DNA from: PVC group bacterium
Lineage (GTDB): Bacteria > Verrucomicrobiota > Kiritimatiellia > SS1-B-03-39 > UBA6053
Direction of reading: 5' to 3'
NCBI GenBank assembly: GCA_003565815.1
Contig: PXAS01000346.1
Location: forward strand, 1 to 13,779
Length of the DNA: 13,779 nt
Each line of letters begins with the position of its first letter. Position 1 is the first letter of the stretch. Below are positions 6,818 to 13,726 of this stretch, piece by piece. A program made the translations under genes and the position numbers. Under the pieces are notes generated by a model. That model saw nothing but the letters and a program-made list of their open reading frames with translations, did no database searches and was not told the origin of the DNA.

Positions 6818-7873
6818 ATGAACAAGCACATCGAGACCTTTTTGGAACAAGACGCCGAACACATCATGGATCACATCTGCACCTGTATTCCCAAAACACG
6901 GCTGACGTTGCCGGAACCCCGTTTTGTGGATCGGTCATTTATGCATTCGGACCGCCCCAATCCGGTCCTGGTCAATCTGCAACGCCTCTACAACGCCGGT
7001 CGGCTGGGCGGGACGGGATATTTGTCACTTTTCCCGGTCGATCAGGGCATCGAACATTCCGCCGGGGCCAGTTTTTCCAAAAATCCGGATTATTTTGACC
7101 CTCGGAATATCGTCACCCTCGCCATTGAAGGGGGCTGCAACGGGGTGGCCTCCACCGCCGGCGTCCTCGGCCAGGTCGCACGGGAATTCGCGCACCACAT
7201 CCCGTTCATCCTCAAACTCAACCACAACGAGCTGCTGTCCCATCCGAACACCCACGATCAAATTTTCTTCACCGACGTGGACCGGGCCGCCGAGATGGGC
7301 GCCGCCGGCGTGGGCGCCACCGTCTACTTCGGATCGGAGGAATCCAACCGGCAAATCGAGGAAGTCACGGCCGCGTTTTCCCATGCCCACGACCTCGGGC
7401 TGTTCACCGTGCTCTGGTGCTATGTCCGCAACAAAGCCTTCCGGCACGACGACCTCAACGACGAAACCTCCGCAGACCTCACCGGGCAGGCCAATCACCT
7501 CGGCGTCACCCTGCAGGCCGACCTGATCAAACAAAAGCAAGCCACCCACAATGGCGGCTACACGCGCTTGGAAAACTTCGGCAAAACCGATGACCGCATG
7601 TATTCCGAATTAACCAGCGATCATCCCATCGACCTCTGCCGGTGGCAGGTGGCCAACAATTACATGGGACGGATCGGCTTGATCAATTCCGGGGGCGCCT
7701 CCGGCGACAATGACTATCAACAGGCCGTACGCACCGCCATCATCAACAAGCGCGCCGGAGGGTGTGGGTTGATTTCCGGACGCAAGGTTTTCCAACGTCC
7801 CCGCGCCGCCGGGATCGACATGCTGCACACCATTCAGGATGTCTATTTGGATGACCGCATCACCGTGGCCTGA
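6818..7873 (+). CDS. fbaB: Class I fructose-bisphosphate aldolase (FbaB/DhnA type)
   Basis: 351 residues, about the length of E. coli FbaB, to which it reads as a clear homologue from end to end. It interconverts fructose 1,6-bisphosphate with dihydroxyacetone phosphate and glyceraldehyde 3-phosphate through a Schiff base. Shared blocks are GRLGGTGYLSLFPVDQGIEHSAG (61-83), LKLNHNE (132-138), VGATVYFGSEES (165-176), SADLTGQANHL (218-228) and ADLIKQK (234-240), with Lys238 the probable Schiff-base residue. GRIGLINSGGASG and the C-terminal QDVYLDDRITVA are also typical. AAGGA lies six bases before the ATG. It sits behind the sigma-54-like promoter and 29 bases before the fused lipid enzyme, so the two are probably co-transcribed. 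Confidence 0.96.
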   Translation: MNKHIETFLEQDAEHIMDHICTCIPKTRLTLPEPRFVDRSFMHSDRPNPVLVNLQRLYNAGRLGGTGYLSLFPVDQGIEHSAGASFSKNPDYFDPRNIVTLAIEGGCNGVASTAGVLGQVAREFAHHIPFILKLNHNELLSHPNTHDQIFFTDVDRAAEMGAAGVGATVYFGSEESNRQIEEVTAAFSHAHDLGLFTVLWCYVRNKAFRHDDLNDETSADLTGQANHLGVTLQADLIKQKQATHNGGYTRLENFGKTDDRMYSELTSDHPIDLCRWQVANNYMGRIGLINSGGASGDNDYQQAVRTAIINKRAGGCGLISGRKVFQRPRAAGIDMLHTIQDVYLDDRITVA

Positions 7874-7890
7874 AGGAGAACCGAGACCCT

Positions 7891-7895
7891 GGAGG
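7891..7895 (+). promoter_or_regulatory. Ribosome binding site of the fused acyl-activating enzyme
   Basis: GGAGG lies seven bases before the ATG at 7903, within the 29-base gap after the aldolase stop. The strong site suggests efficient, independent initiation within the two-gene transcript. Confidence 0.75.
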
Positions 7896-7902
7896 CCATT
7901 CC

Positions 7903-10605
7903 ATGTCAGCGTTGAATCAAAATCATTTGCCCGAAACACTTGTCGATTTTCCCCCGGAACATGACGGCACCGCTTTGGTGGCGTTTACCCGGGACGGGTC
8001 GGATACCTGGACGTTCCCTGAGATGCGCGCAACCGCGGACCGGCTGGCCGCAGGTTTGCGGAAACGGAAAGATCAGGATGAGGAAGCGCCGGTGGCCCTT
8101 TTTGCTCCCGCATCCGGCGAGGCCATCATCGCCGTCATCGGCATCCTGCGCGCGGGGCGGGTCTGTGTGCCCCTGGACAGTCAGATGCCGGACGAAGATC
8201 TCGTCGCGGTGTTGAAAAACTGCGGAGCACGGGTAATCCTGACCACCGCTCGCCTGGCCCGAAGGCTTGCCGCCCTGAAGAACGGCCCCGACTTGGAACA
8301 TTTTGTTCTGGACGGTTCGCATTCCGAAACAAATGACGAAACCTCTTGGGAGGCGCTGTTCAATGACAAAACCGGCGACCCCGCGGAGCCGGCCCCCGGG
8401 GACACGGCCGTTCTTTTCTATACCTCCGGCACCACCGGCGCACCCAAGGGTGTGCCCCTCACGCACGAAAATCTCCTTTTTCAATTGAAAACCGCCGCCC
8501 GCAGCGGGCTGATCCGTGCCGATGACCGGGTATTGCTTCCCCTGCCCCTTCACCACGTGTATCCTTTTGTCATCGGCATGTTGACCCCTTTGGCCTTCGG
8601 ACTTCCCGTGATTCTTCCCGCGGGCCTGACCGGAAAGGCACTGGCCACGGCCCTGCGAGAGGGGGAAGTGACCGTCACCATCGGGGTTCCGCGACTTTAC
8701 AAGGCCTTTTTCGGCGGGTTGACGGATAAATTGGGCGAAATTCCGGGCGGAAGCGTCTACACGCGGGCGGCTTTGGCGCTGGGACGCCTCGGAAATCGGC
8801 TGGGGATACCCGTCGGAAGGTACCTCTTCGGGTTTCTGCGCAAAAAGGCCGCCCCGCGCCTGCGCCTGCTTGCCTCGGGCGGATCATTGCTCGATCCCCT
8901 GCTGGCCCGGAACCTGGAGGCGCTGGGATGGCAGGTGGCCATTGGGTACGGTCTCACCGAGACTTCCCCGCTATTGACCATCAAAAAACCCGAAGAAGGT
9001 CCCTACACCTCCATCGGCCGCGCGGTTGAGGGCGTGGAGCTGCGCATTGACCCTGACGCCTTGGAAAATGAGGACGGAGATTCGGAGCGGGATCACCAGG
9101 ACCCAAAGCGGGGCGAATTGTTGGCCAAAGGCCCGAACGTTTTTTCCGGATATTTGAACCTGGAAGAGGAAACGCGGGAAAGTTTCACGGACGACGGATG
9201 GTTCCGCACCGGGGACATCGCATCGATCGATGCGTCGGGTTTTGTTTCGCTCAGCGGACGAATCTCCACCCGCATCGCCCTGCAGGGCGGGGAAAATGTC
9301 GATCCTGAAAAACTGGAGGCGCATTATGGGGACACCCGGGGCGTGGAGGAAATCGGGATCCTGGAACATCGGGAGCAACTGGCGGCGCTGGTGGTCGCCG
9401 AAAACAAATTCATTCGGGACAATGGCGCGGAAAAGGCGGAAAAGATGTTGCGCGATGCCCTGAAAGAACGGGGGAAAGGGCTGCCCTCCTATCAGCAACT
9501 GGCCCACGTCAAAATCACCTCTGAATCCCTCGACCGGACCCGGCTGGGCAAGCTTCGCCGCCATTCGCTTGCGGAGGCCTTTGAAAAGGCCGGGACCGAA
9601 GCGGACGCGCCCAAAAAACAGACGCCCATTTCCGTGGACGAATTCTCCAGCGCCGACCGCGCCCTCTTGGAGGATCCCCGTGCCGAAAAGCTGTGGGATC
9701 TGCTTTGTGAACGATATCCCGAACGGCCCGTTTCTCCCGGTGCCAACCTGGAAATGGACTTGGGCATTGATTCGCTGGAATGGGTGCAACTCACCCTGGC
9801 CATTGAAAATAAAACCGGCGTGACCGTCACCGAAGAGCAATTGGGCCAGGCGGAACGTGTGCGGGATTTGATGGAAATCATCACCGAAGCGGAGGAAGCC
9901 GACGCCGGGGACCGCCCCAAAAACCTGGAAAATCCAGAATCCCTGCTCAGTGAAAAAGAATTGCGCTGGGCCTCCCCGCGGGGACCGTTTCGCCTGGCGA
10001 TTGCAAGCCTGTTCTACGGCCTGCTGCGCATGTATCTCCGCCTGACCCTGGGGATCAAAACCACCGGACGTGAGAACCTGCCCGAGGGTCCGTGCATTCT
10101 CGCCCCGAACCATGGGAGTTTTCTGGATGCCCCCTGTCTGGGGGTGGCGCTGGGATATACACGGGTCCGCGACTGTTTTTGGGCCGGATATACCGGGGTG
10201 ATGTTTCGCAACCTGTTTCGCCGGGAACTCAGCCGCATGGCCCATGTGGTGCCCATCGACGCCAAACGCGGCCCGATGTCCAGCCTTGCGGTGGCCGTTC
10301 AGGTGCTGGACAACGGCCATCCGCTGGTATGGTTTCCAGAGGGACACGTTTCGGAAGACGGATCGCTGCAGGCGTTTCAGCCCGGCATCGGCCTCCTCCT
10401 GCAACATCGTGACGTGCCCGTCGTGCCCATTTATATCGACGGGGCGCACGCCGCCCTTCCCCGTGGACGCCGCTGGCCGAGACCGGGGAAGGTCAGTGTC
10501 CGGTTTGGAACGCCGATCGAAGCCGCTTCGCTCCGCGGGGAAGAGGCGGAGCAAGAGCCCAAAGAAGTGGCCGAAGCCTTGCGGGAAGCGGTCAAAAAGC
10601 TCTAG
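7903..10605 (+). CDS. Trimodular acyl-activating enzyme - acyl carrier protein - PlsC-type acyltransferase
   Basis: 900 residues in three modules. Residues about 15-560 are an AMP-forming acyl ligase: P-loop-like YTSGTTGAPKG at 173-183, YGLTET at 349-354, GWFRTGD at 432-438, GGENVDPEKLE at 462-472, and the catalytic lysine K550 in RTRLGKLRR. Residues about 590-662 are an acyl carrier domain with GIDSLEW, Ser624 being the phosphopantetheine site. Residues about 690-885 are an LPLAT/PlsC acyltransferase with NHGSFLD at 736-742 (NHx4D), a PIDAKRG segment at 784-790 and the FPEG box at 811-814. Inferred role: a free fatty acid is adenylated, loaded on the fused carrier, and transferred to a lysophospholipid or glycerol-phosphate acceptor. 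E. coli Aas fuses related domains in the reverse order and without a carrier. A hydrophobic stretch near 697-712 may associate with membrane. The acyl substrate is unknown. Confidence 0.93.
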   Translation: MSALNQNHLPETLVDFPPEHDGTALVAFTRDGSDTWTFPEMRATADRLAAGLRKRKDQDEEAPVALFAPASGEAIIAVIGILRAGRVCVPLDSQMPDEDLVAVLKNCGARVILTTARLARRLAALKNGPDLEHFVLDGSHSETNDETSWEALFNDKTGDPAEPAPGDTAVLFYTSGTTGAPKGVPLTHENLLFQLKTAARSGLIRADDRVLLPLPLHHVYPFVIGMLTPLAFGLPVILPAGLTGKALATALREGEVTVTIGVPRLYKAFFGGLTDKLGEIPGGSVYTRAALALGRLGNRLGIPVGRYLFGFLRKKAAPRLRLLASGGSLLDPLLARNLEALGWQVAIGYGLTETSPLLTIKKPEEGPYTSIGRAVEGVELRIDPDALENEDGDSERDHQDPKRGELLAKGPNVFSGYLNLEEETRESFTDDGWFRTGDIASIDASGFVSLSGRISTRIALQGGENVDPEKLEAHYGDTRGVEEIGILEHREQLAALVVAENKFIRDNGAEKAEKMLRDALKERGKGLPSYQQLAHVKITSESLDRTRLGKLRRHSLAEAFEKAGTEADAPKKQTPISVDEFSSADRALLEDPRAEKLWDLLCERYPERPVSPGANLEMDLGIDSLEWVQLTLAIENKTGVTVTEEQLGQAERVRDLMEIITEAEEADAGDRPKNLENPESLLSEKELRWASPRGPFRLAIASLFYGLLRMYLRLTLGIKTTGRENLPEGPCILAPNHGSFLDAPCLGVALGYTRVRDCFWAGYTGVMFRNLFRRELSRMAHVVPIDAKRGPMSSLAVAVQVLDNGHPLVWFPEGHVSEDGSLQAFQPGIGLLLQHRDVPVVPIYIDGAHAALPRGRRWPRPGKVSVRFGTPIEAASLRGEEAEQEPKEVAEALREAVKKL

Positions 10606-10621
10606 GAGGGATCACCTGGCC

Positions 10622-10705
10622 TACGGCTGATTTTTTGAGATTTGAGTGATCCTGCGGATGCTTCGCCGGGAGCGGATCATCGTCGGAATCCCACCGGAAA
10701 CGACA
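10622..10705 (+). repeat. Dispersed intergenic repeat, copy B (both modules)
   Basis: The T-rich module (10622-10643) and the main module (10646-10705) both reappear, inverted, at 214-193 and 73-13. The element begins 16 bases after the fused enzyme's stop and ends about 25 bases before the activator's putative promoter. GTGATCC (10646-10652) can pair either with GGATCAC upstream (10609-10615) or with GGATCA downstream (10674-10679). A long open frame through it in phase with the activator is judged non-coding, because copy A carries an indel. Confidence 0.85.
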
Positions 10706-10729
10706 TCACCTGATTTCCCGTTTTCAATC

Positions 10730-10758
10730 TTCACAACCCGGGGAATTTATTGTAAGAT
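10730..10758 (+). promoter_or_regulatory. Possible promoter of the sigma-54 activator gene
   Basis: TTCACA (10730-10735, 5 of 6 to the -35 consensus) and TAAGAT (10753-10758, 4 of 6 to the -10) are 17 bases apart. The predicted start falls next to the ATG at 10766, which has no clear Shine-Dalgarno, so the transcript might be leaderless. Confidence 0.4.
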
Positions 10759-10765
10759 CGAGAGA

Positions 10766-12124
10766 ATGAAAATTCTCTTTGCGGATAAAGATCAAGCCTT
10801 GTTGCAATGCGCGAACGTCGAAATGGAGAAAGCCGGTCATTCCATGATTCCCGCGGTTTCCATCCGTCAAATTCACCGGATCATGGAGGAAGAGCATGGG
10901 ATTCACGCGATCTTTGTCAGTCAACGCTTTGGAAAAAAAGAGGATCTCTCTCACGTGGACGGGCTGAAAAGCAGGTATCCGGAAGTCCCGGTGATTGTCT
11001 GTGCCGAGCATACCACCGTGGAGGCGGCGGTCACCTCCATGAAAAAACATGCCCAGGACTACATCCAGAAACCGTTTGCGCCCGGAGAACTCCGCAAAGT
11101 GTTGCGGGAGCTGGAAGAAACGCTGGAGACGCGGGGAAATGGCAGGCGGGGCACCCCTCCCTCCGCAAACGCCTCTCCACGCGACCCCGAAATCGGGGAC
11201 CTGATTTTCCACTCCAAAAATCAGAAAACCCAGCAGGCTTTTGACATTGCCTTCCGTGCCGCCATCACCGACGCGAGCATTTTACTGCTGGGCCCCAGCG
11301 GAACCGGGAAATCGGTGTTGGCCCGGGAAATCCACCGCCGGAGTTCACGAAACGAAAAACCTCTCGTCACCGTCAGTTGCCCCAGCCTTTCCGAACACCT
11401 CTTGGAAAGCGAATTGTTCGGTCACGTCAGGGGAGCTTTTACCGGGGCGGTCAACGACAGTTGGGGGAAAGTGCATGTGGCCGAAGGCGGCACCCTGTTT
11501 TTGGATGAAATCGGAGACATGCCGCTGAAAATTCAGCCCAGGCTTCTCCGGCTGTTGCAGGAAATGAAATACGAGCGTTTGGGAGAGGCCAAGGAACGGA
11601 CGGCCGATATCCGGGTGATTTCCGCGACCAACAGCCCGATCAAACAAAAAATCACCGACGGCGGGTTTCGTGAAGATCTGCTCTACCGCCTCAACGTCAT
11701 CTCCGTCCACATGCCGCCCCTCAAAGAACGGATGGAGGATCTGCCGGACCTGATCGACTATTATCTCGCGTACTACGGTAACCATCATGGCCGCGGCGCC
11801 ATGTCCTTCGATGATGCGGCGCGGCAAACGCTGCTGAACTATCCTTGGCCGGGGAACCTCCGGGAGATGAGCAATGTCATTGAACGCACCGTGATTCTCG
11901 CCGATTCCAGCCCCATCGGCATCGACAGTCTGCCGCCCGAACTGACCGTTGCGACGCCCGTCTCCCCCGGTCCCGGCCACCCCGTCTCTTTGGACAAATT
12001 GACGGAACTCCATATCCAAAAAGTCCTCGATCAGTCCGAGAGCCTCGATGAAGCGGCCGCGACGCTGGGCATCGACAGCGCCACCCTCTACCGCAAACGA
12101 AAAAAAATGGGGCTGATTGACTAA
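10766..12124 (+). CDS. Sigma-54-dependent NtrC-family activator with degenerate receiver domain
   Basis: 452 residues. The N-terminal receiver fold (1-118) opens MKILFADKDQ and keeps Lys102 in QKPF. It lacks the phosphoacceptor: the site aligned to the usual Asp is Ser52 (in IFVSQRF), one acidic-pair residue is Lys8, and the switch Thr is Ala80. The AAA+ domain (about 145-390) is intact: Walker A GPSGTGKS at 176-183, sigma-54-contacting GAFTGA at 223-228, Walker B TLFLDEIGD at 243-251, FREDLLYRLN at 301-310, and WPGNLREM at 361-368. A Fis-type helix-turn-helix ends the protein (about 415-450). The frame is open 40 codons upstream, but that is repeat sequence; ATG 10766 matches the family start. 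No histidine kinase is adjacent, consistent with phosphorylation-independent control. Its targets could include the sigma-54 promoter at 6754. Confidence 0.95.
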   Translation: MKILFADKDQALLQCANVEMEKAGHSMIPAVSIRQIHRIMEEEHGIHAIFVSQRFGKKEDLSHVDGLKSRYPEVPVIVCAEHTTVEAAVTSMKKHAQDYIQKPFAPGELRKVLRELEETLETRGNGRRGTPPSANASPRDPEIGDLIFHSKNQKTQQAFDIAFRAAITDASILLLGPSGTGKSVLAREIHRRSSRNEKPLVTVSCPSLSEHLLESELFGHVRGAFTGAVNDSWGKVHVAEGGTLFLDEIGDMPLKIQPRLLRLLQEMKYERLGEAKERTADIRVISATNSPIKQKITDGGFREDLLYRLNVISVHMPPLKERMEDLPDLIDYYLAYYGNHHGRGAMSFDDAARQTLLNYPWPGNLREMSNVIERTVILADSSPIGIDSLPPELTVATPVSPGPGHPVSLDKLTELHIQKVLDQSESLDEAAATLGIDSATLYRKRKKMGLID

Positions 12125-12134
12125 TTTTTTTTCG
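12098..12134 (+). terminator. A/T-rich inverted repeat spanning the activator's stop codon
   Basis: CGAAAAAAAAT (12098-12108) and ATTTTTTTTCG (12124-12134) are perfect 11-base complements with a 15-base loop, and the stop codon TAA lies at the loop/stem edge. The run of eight U at the 3' side resembles an intrinsic terminator, but the stem is weak. Partial termination between the activator and the ATPase gene is possible. Confidence 0.35.
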
Positions 12135-12179
12135 CAGTACCATTTTTCTGACGGAATACTCGCTTCATATACGCCGCTT

Positions 12180-12215
12180 ATGGCACGAAATTTTCAACCG
12201 GAGCATCTATTTTGA
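12180..12215 (+). CDS. Possible 11-codon mini-ORF overlapping the ATPase start
   Basis: ATG GCA CGA ... CTA TTT TGA encodes MARNFQPEHLF and its stop overlaps the TTG start of the ATPase gene in another frame (TTTTGA). No ribosome site precedes it, and the GGAG inside it serves the TTG. It may be chance or a coupling device. Confidence 0.15.
   Translation: MARNFQPEHLF
12200..12203 (+). promoter_or_regulatory. Ribosome binding site supporting the TTG start of the ATPase
   Basis: GGAG lies eight bases before TTG at 12212. No ATG or GTG in this frame lies close to a ribosome site, and the next Met is about 70 codons inside, beyond conserved sequence. Confidence 0.6.
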
Positions 12216-13504
12216 AAGATCAGGAAAAAAGACCCCGCCCGCTCAAGTCATCCCTTGCCCCCCGGTTCCAGAAAAAACTGGGCCTCCGGGAAAAAGATCC
12301 ATCTTCAGACACGTCCCTGGAAGACGTGGAGGGTTTGGATACAATATATCACGCGTTGCTCGAGGATGCGATTGCGGTTTCCGCATCGGATCTTCATTTG
12401 GATCCGGGTGCCGAAGATTTCTGTCTCCGGATGCGCGTGGATGGGGCATTGCACGATGCGGTTTTGATCCCCAAAACCCTTTCGGAGCGAATGCTCAACC
12501 ACTTCAAAGTGCAGGCCCAACTCGATCCGGGTCCGGTCATTCGCCCCAGCGAAGGCTGGGCGGAATACCAACTGGATGAACGGAAAATTCATCTGCGGAT
12601 CAGTTGCATGCCCACCGTTTCCGGGGACAAACTCTCGATTCGGATTTTTGATGCCGGGCGGATCCGCGCGGAAATGACCGAACTGGGCATGAATGCAAAG
12701 CAATCCAATCTGATCCAAGAGTGGTTGGGAAACATCCAGGGGCTCTTTTTGGTGGTCGGGGCGGTAGGCAGTGGCAAAAGCACCACCCTGTACGCGTTGC
12801 TGAATCAACTGCGAAAACAAACCCGCAGCGTGGTCAGCATCGAAGATCCGGTGGAGTACCGCATCGAAGGGGTCAATCAGGTCCAGGTTTCGCCGGAAAC
12901 CGACTTCGATTTTCCACAGGCCCTTCGGTCGGTAATGCGTCTGGACCCCGATGACATCATGTTCGGAGAAATCCGCGATCCGCTTTCCGCCGCCGCGGCG
13001 GTGGACGCCGCCGCCACCGGCAAGGTCCTGCTCAGCACCCTGCACAGCCGCGATGCCGTGGGCGCGGTGATGTCCTTGCGCAATTATGGCGTCAAGGATC
13101 ACGAGATCGCGGCCCTGCTCGAAACCGTGGTCTCCCAGCGCCTGGTGCGAACACTCTGTGACGACTGCAAAAAAGAGGTCCCGGTTTCCGACCATGACAA
13201 AGCCTGGCTGAAATCCATCGGTCGCAAAGCCCCGAAAACCCTGTATGCCGCCGCTCCGGAAGGATGCGGGAACTGTGGCGGAATCGGATATCGGGGAAGA
13301 ACCGGCGTTTTTGAAGTCTGGAGACTTCGGGAGAAGGAGAAAGCCCTGATCATCGAACATCCCGCTGAACAGGTGCTGCGTCAACAGGTTCGCGACTGGG
13401 GGTTGCCGTCCCTCTTCGATGCCGCTTGGAACTTGCTCACCTCGGGCACCACCAGTCTGGACGAAATCCGTCCCCTTTGTGGATTCGTCGCGAAGGAAGA
13501 ATAA
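12212..13504 (+). CDS. GspE/PilB-like type II secretion or type IV pilus ATPase, lacking the N1 domain
   Basis: 430 residues. These hexameric cytoplasmic ATPases power pilus or pseudopilus assembly. After a basic, low-complexity leader (1-30), the N2 domain shows ASDLHLDP at 58-65. The ATPase core has Walker A GAVGSGKST at 183-191, the Asp box IEDPVEY at 210-216, Walker B DIMFGEIRD at 248-256 and the His-box region TGKVLLSTLHS at 269-279. Paired cysteines C316/C319 and C352/C355 (CGNCGGIGYRGRTGVFEVW) are the GspE/PilB zinc motif and argue against PilT. Unlike full GspE/PilB (about 500-570 residues) there is no MshEN/N1 domain, and the first His-box residue is Lys271 rather than His. No pilin, platform or secretin genes are in view. 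It follows the activator by 87 bases and may be controlled with it. Confidence 0.92.
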   Translation: MKDQEKRPRPLKSSLAPRFQKKLGLREKDPSSDTSLEDVEGLDTIYHALLEDAIAVSASDLHLDPGAEDFCLRMRVDGALHDAVLIPKTLSERMLNHFKVQAQLDPGPVIRPSEGWAEYQLDERKIHLRISCMPTVSGDKLSIRIFDAGRIRAEMTELGMNAKQSNLIQEWLGNIQGLFLVVGAVGSGKSTTLYALLNQLRKQTRSVVSIEDPVEYRIEGVNQVQVSPETDFDFPQALRSVMRLDPDDIMFGEIRDPLSAAAAVDAAATGKVLLSTLHSRDAVGAVMSLRNYGVKDHEIAALLETVVSQRLVRTLCDDCKKEVPVSDHDKAWLKSIGRKAPKTLYAAAPEGCGNCGGIGYRGRTGVFEVWRLREKEKALIIEHPAEQVLRQQVRDWGLPSLFDAAWNLLTSGTTSLDEIRPLCGFVAKEE

Positions 13505-13573
13505 CGAAGTCCCTTTTGCAAGGCTGAGCGGGCAAACCGTCGAGGATCGCCGGAAGTTCCCAAGGGATTTCAT

Positions 13574-13626
13574 CCCCAACCCAAGCATCAGTGCCCATCC
13601 GTGTGATCAGTGGTTGTTTTCCCCCA
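13574..13626. repeat. 53-bp exact direct repeat, copy 1
   Basis: Identical to 13727-13779 at every base, with a period of 153 bases. It begins CCCCAACCCAAGCATCAGTG and ends in TTTTCCCCCA. It contains three units of the 10-bp-phased motif (CATCAGTG 13586, CATCCGTG 13596, GATCAGTG 13605). It lies about 70 bases beyond the ATPase stop. Confidence 0.95.
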
Positions 13627-13658
13627 TCAAAATCCGCGAACATCCGTGACCATCCGTG
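13586..13658. repeat. Degenerate ~10-bp-phased CATCCGTG array
   Basis: Units resembling CATCCGTG start at 13586, 13596, 13605, 13631, 13641 and 13651, mostly 10 bases apart. On the minus strand they read CACGGATG/CACTGATG. I recall similar decamer-like ACACGGATGA arrays being scattered between genes in several bacterial genomes, but I cannot verify the family here. Confidence 0.7.
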
Positions 13659-13665
13659 GTTCCTT

Positions 13666-13696
13666 ATCGGCAGGTTATCGGCAAGGGACTGCCGAT
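13666..13696 (+). repeat. Inverted repeat with internal tandem TTATCGGCA
   Basis: ATCGGCAG (13666-13673) and CTGCCGAT (13689-13696) form a perfect 8-bp stem with a 15-base loop. The loop holds a second TTATCGGCA (13675-13683), 11 bases after the first (13664-13672), so either copy can pair with TGCCGAT. No U-tract follows, so I do not call a terminator. Confidence 0.6.
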
Positions 13697-13726
13697 CTAC
13701 GTTTCCGGTCCCTTTTCCATGCCCTG

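Noticed and set aside
8971..10554. A 527-codon minus-strand open frame opposite the fused lipid enzyme.
   Set aside because: It shows no recognisable motif, and all ligase, carrier and acyltransferase motifs lie on the plus strand.
10646..10765. A 40-codon N-terminal extension of the sigma-54 activator.
   Set aside because: It translates a repeat element whose other copy is frameshifted. The receiver domain begins naturally at MKILFADKDQ, position 10766.
12212..13504. PilT retraction ATPase assignment.
   Set aside because: The two CxxC pairs near the C-terminus belong to GspE/PilB-type proteins and are absent from PilT.
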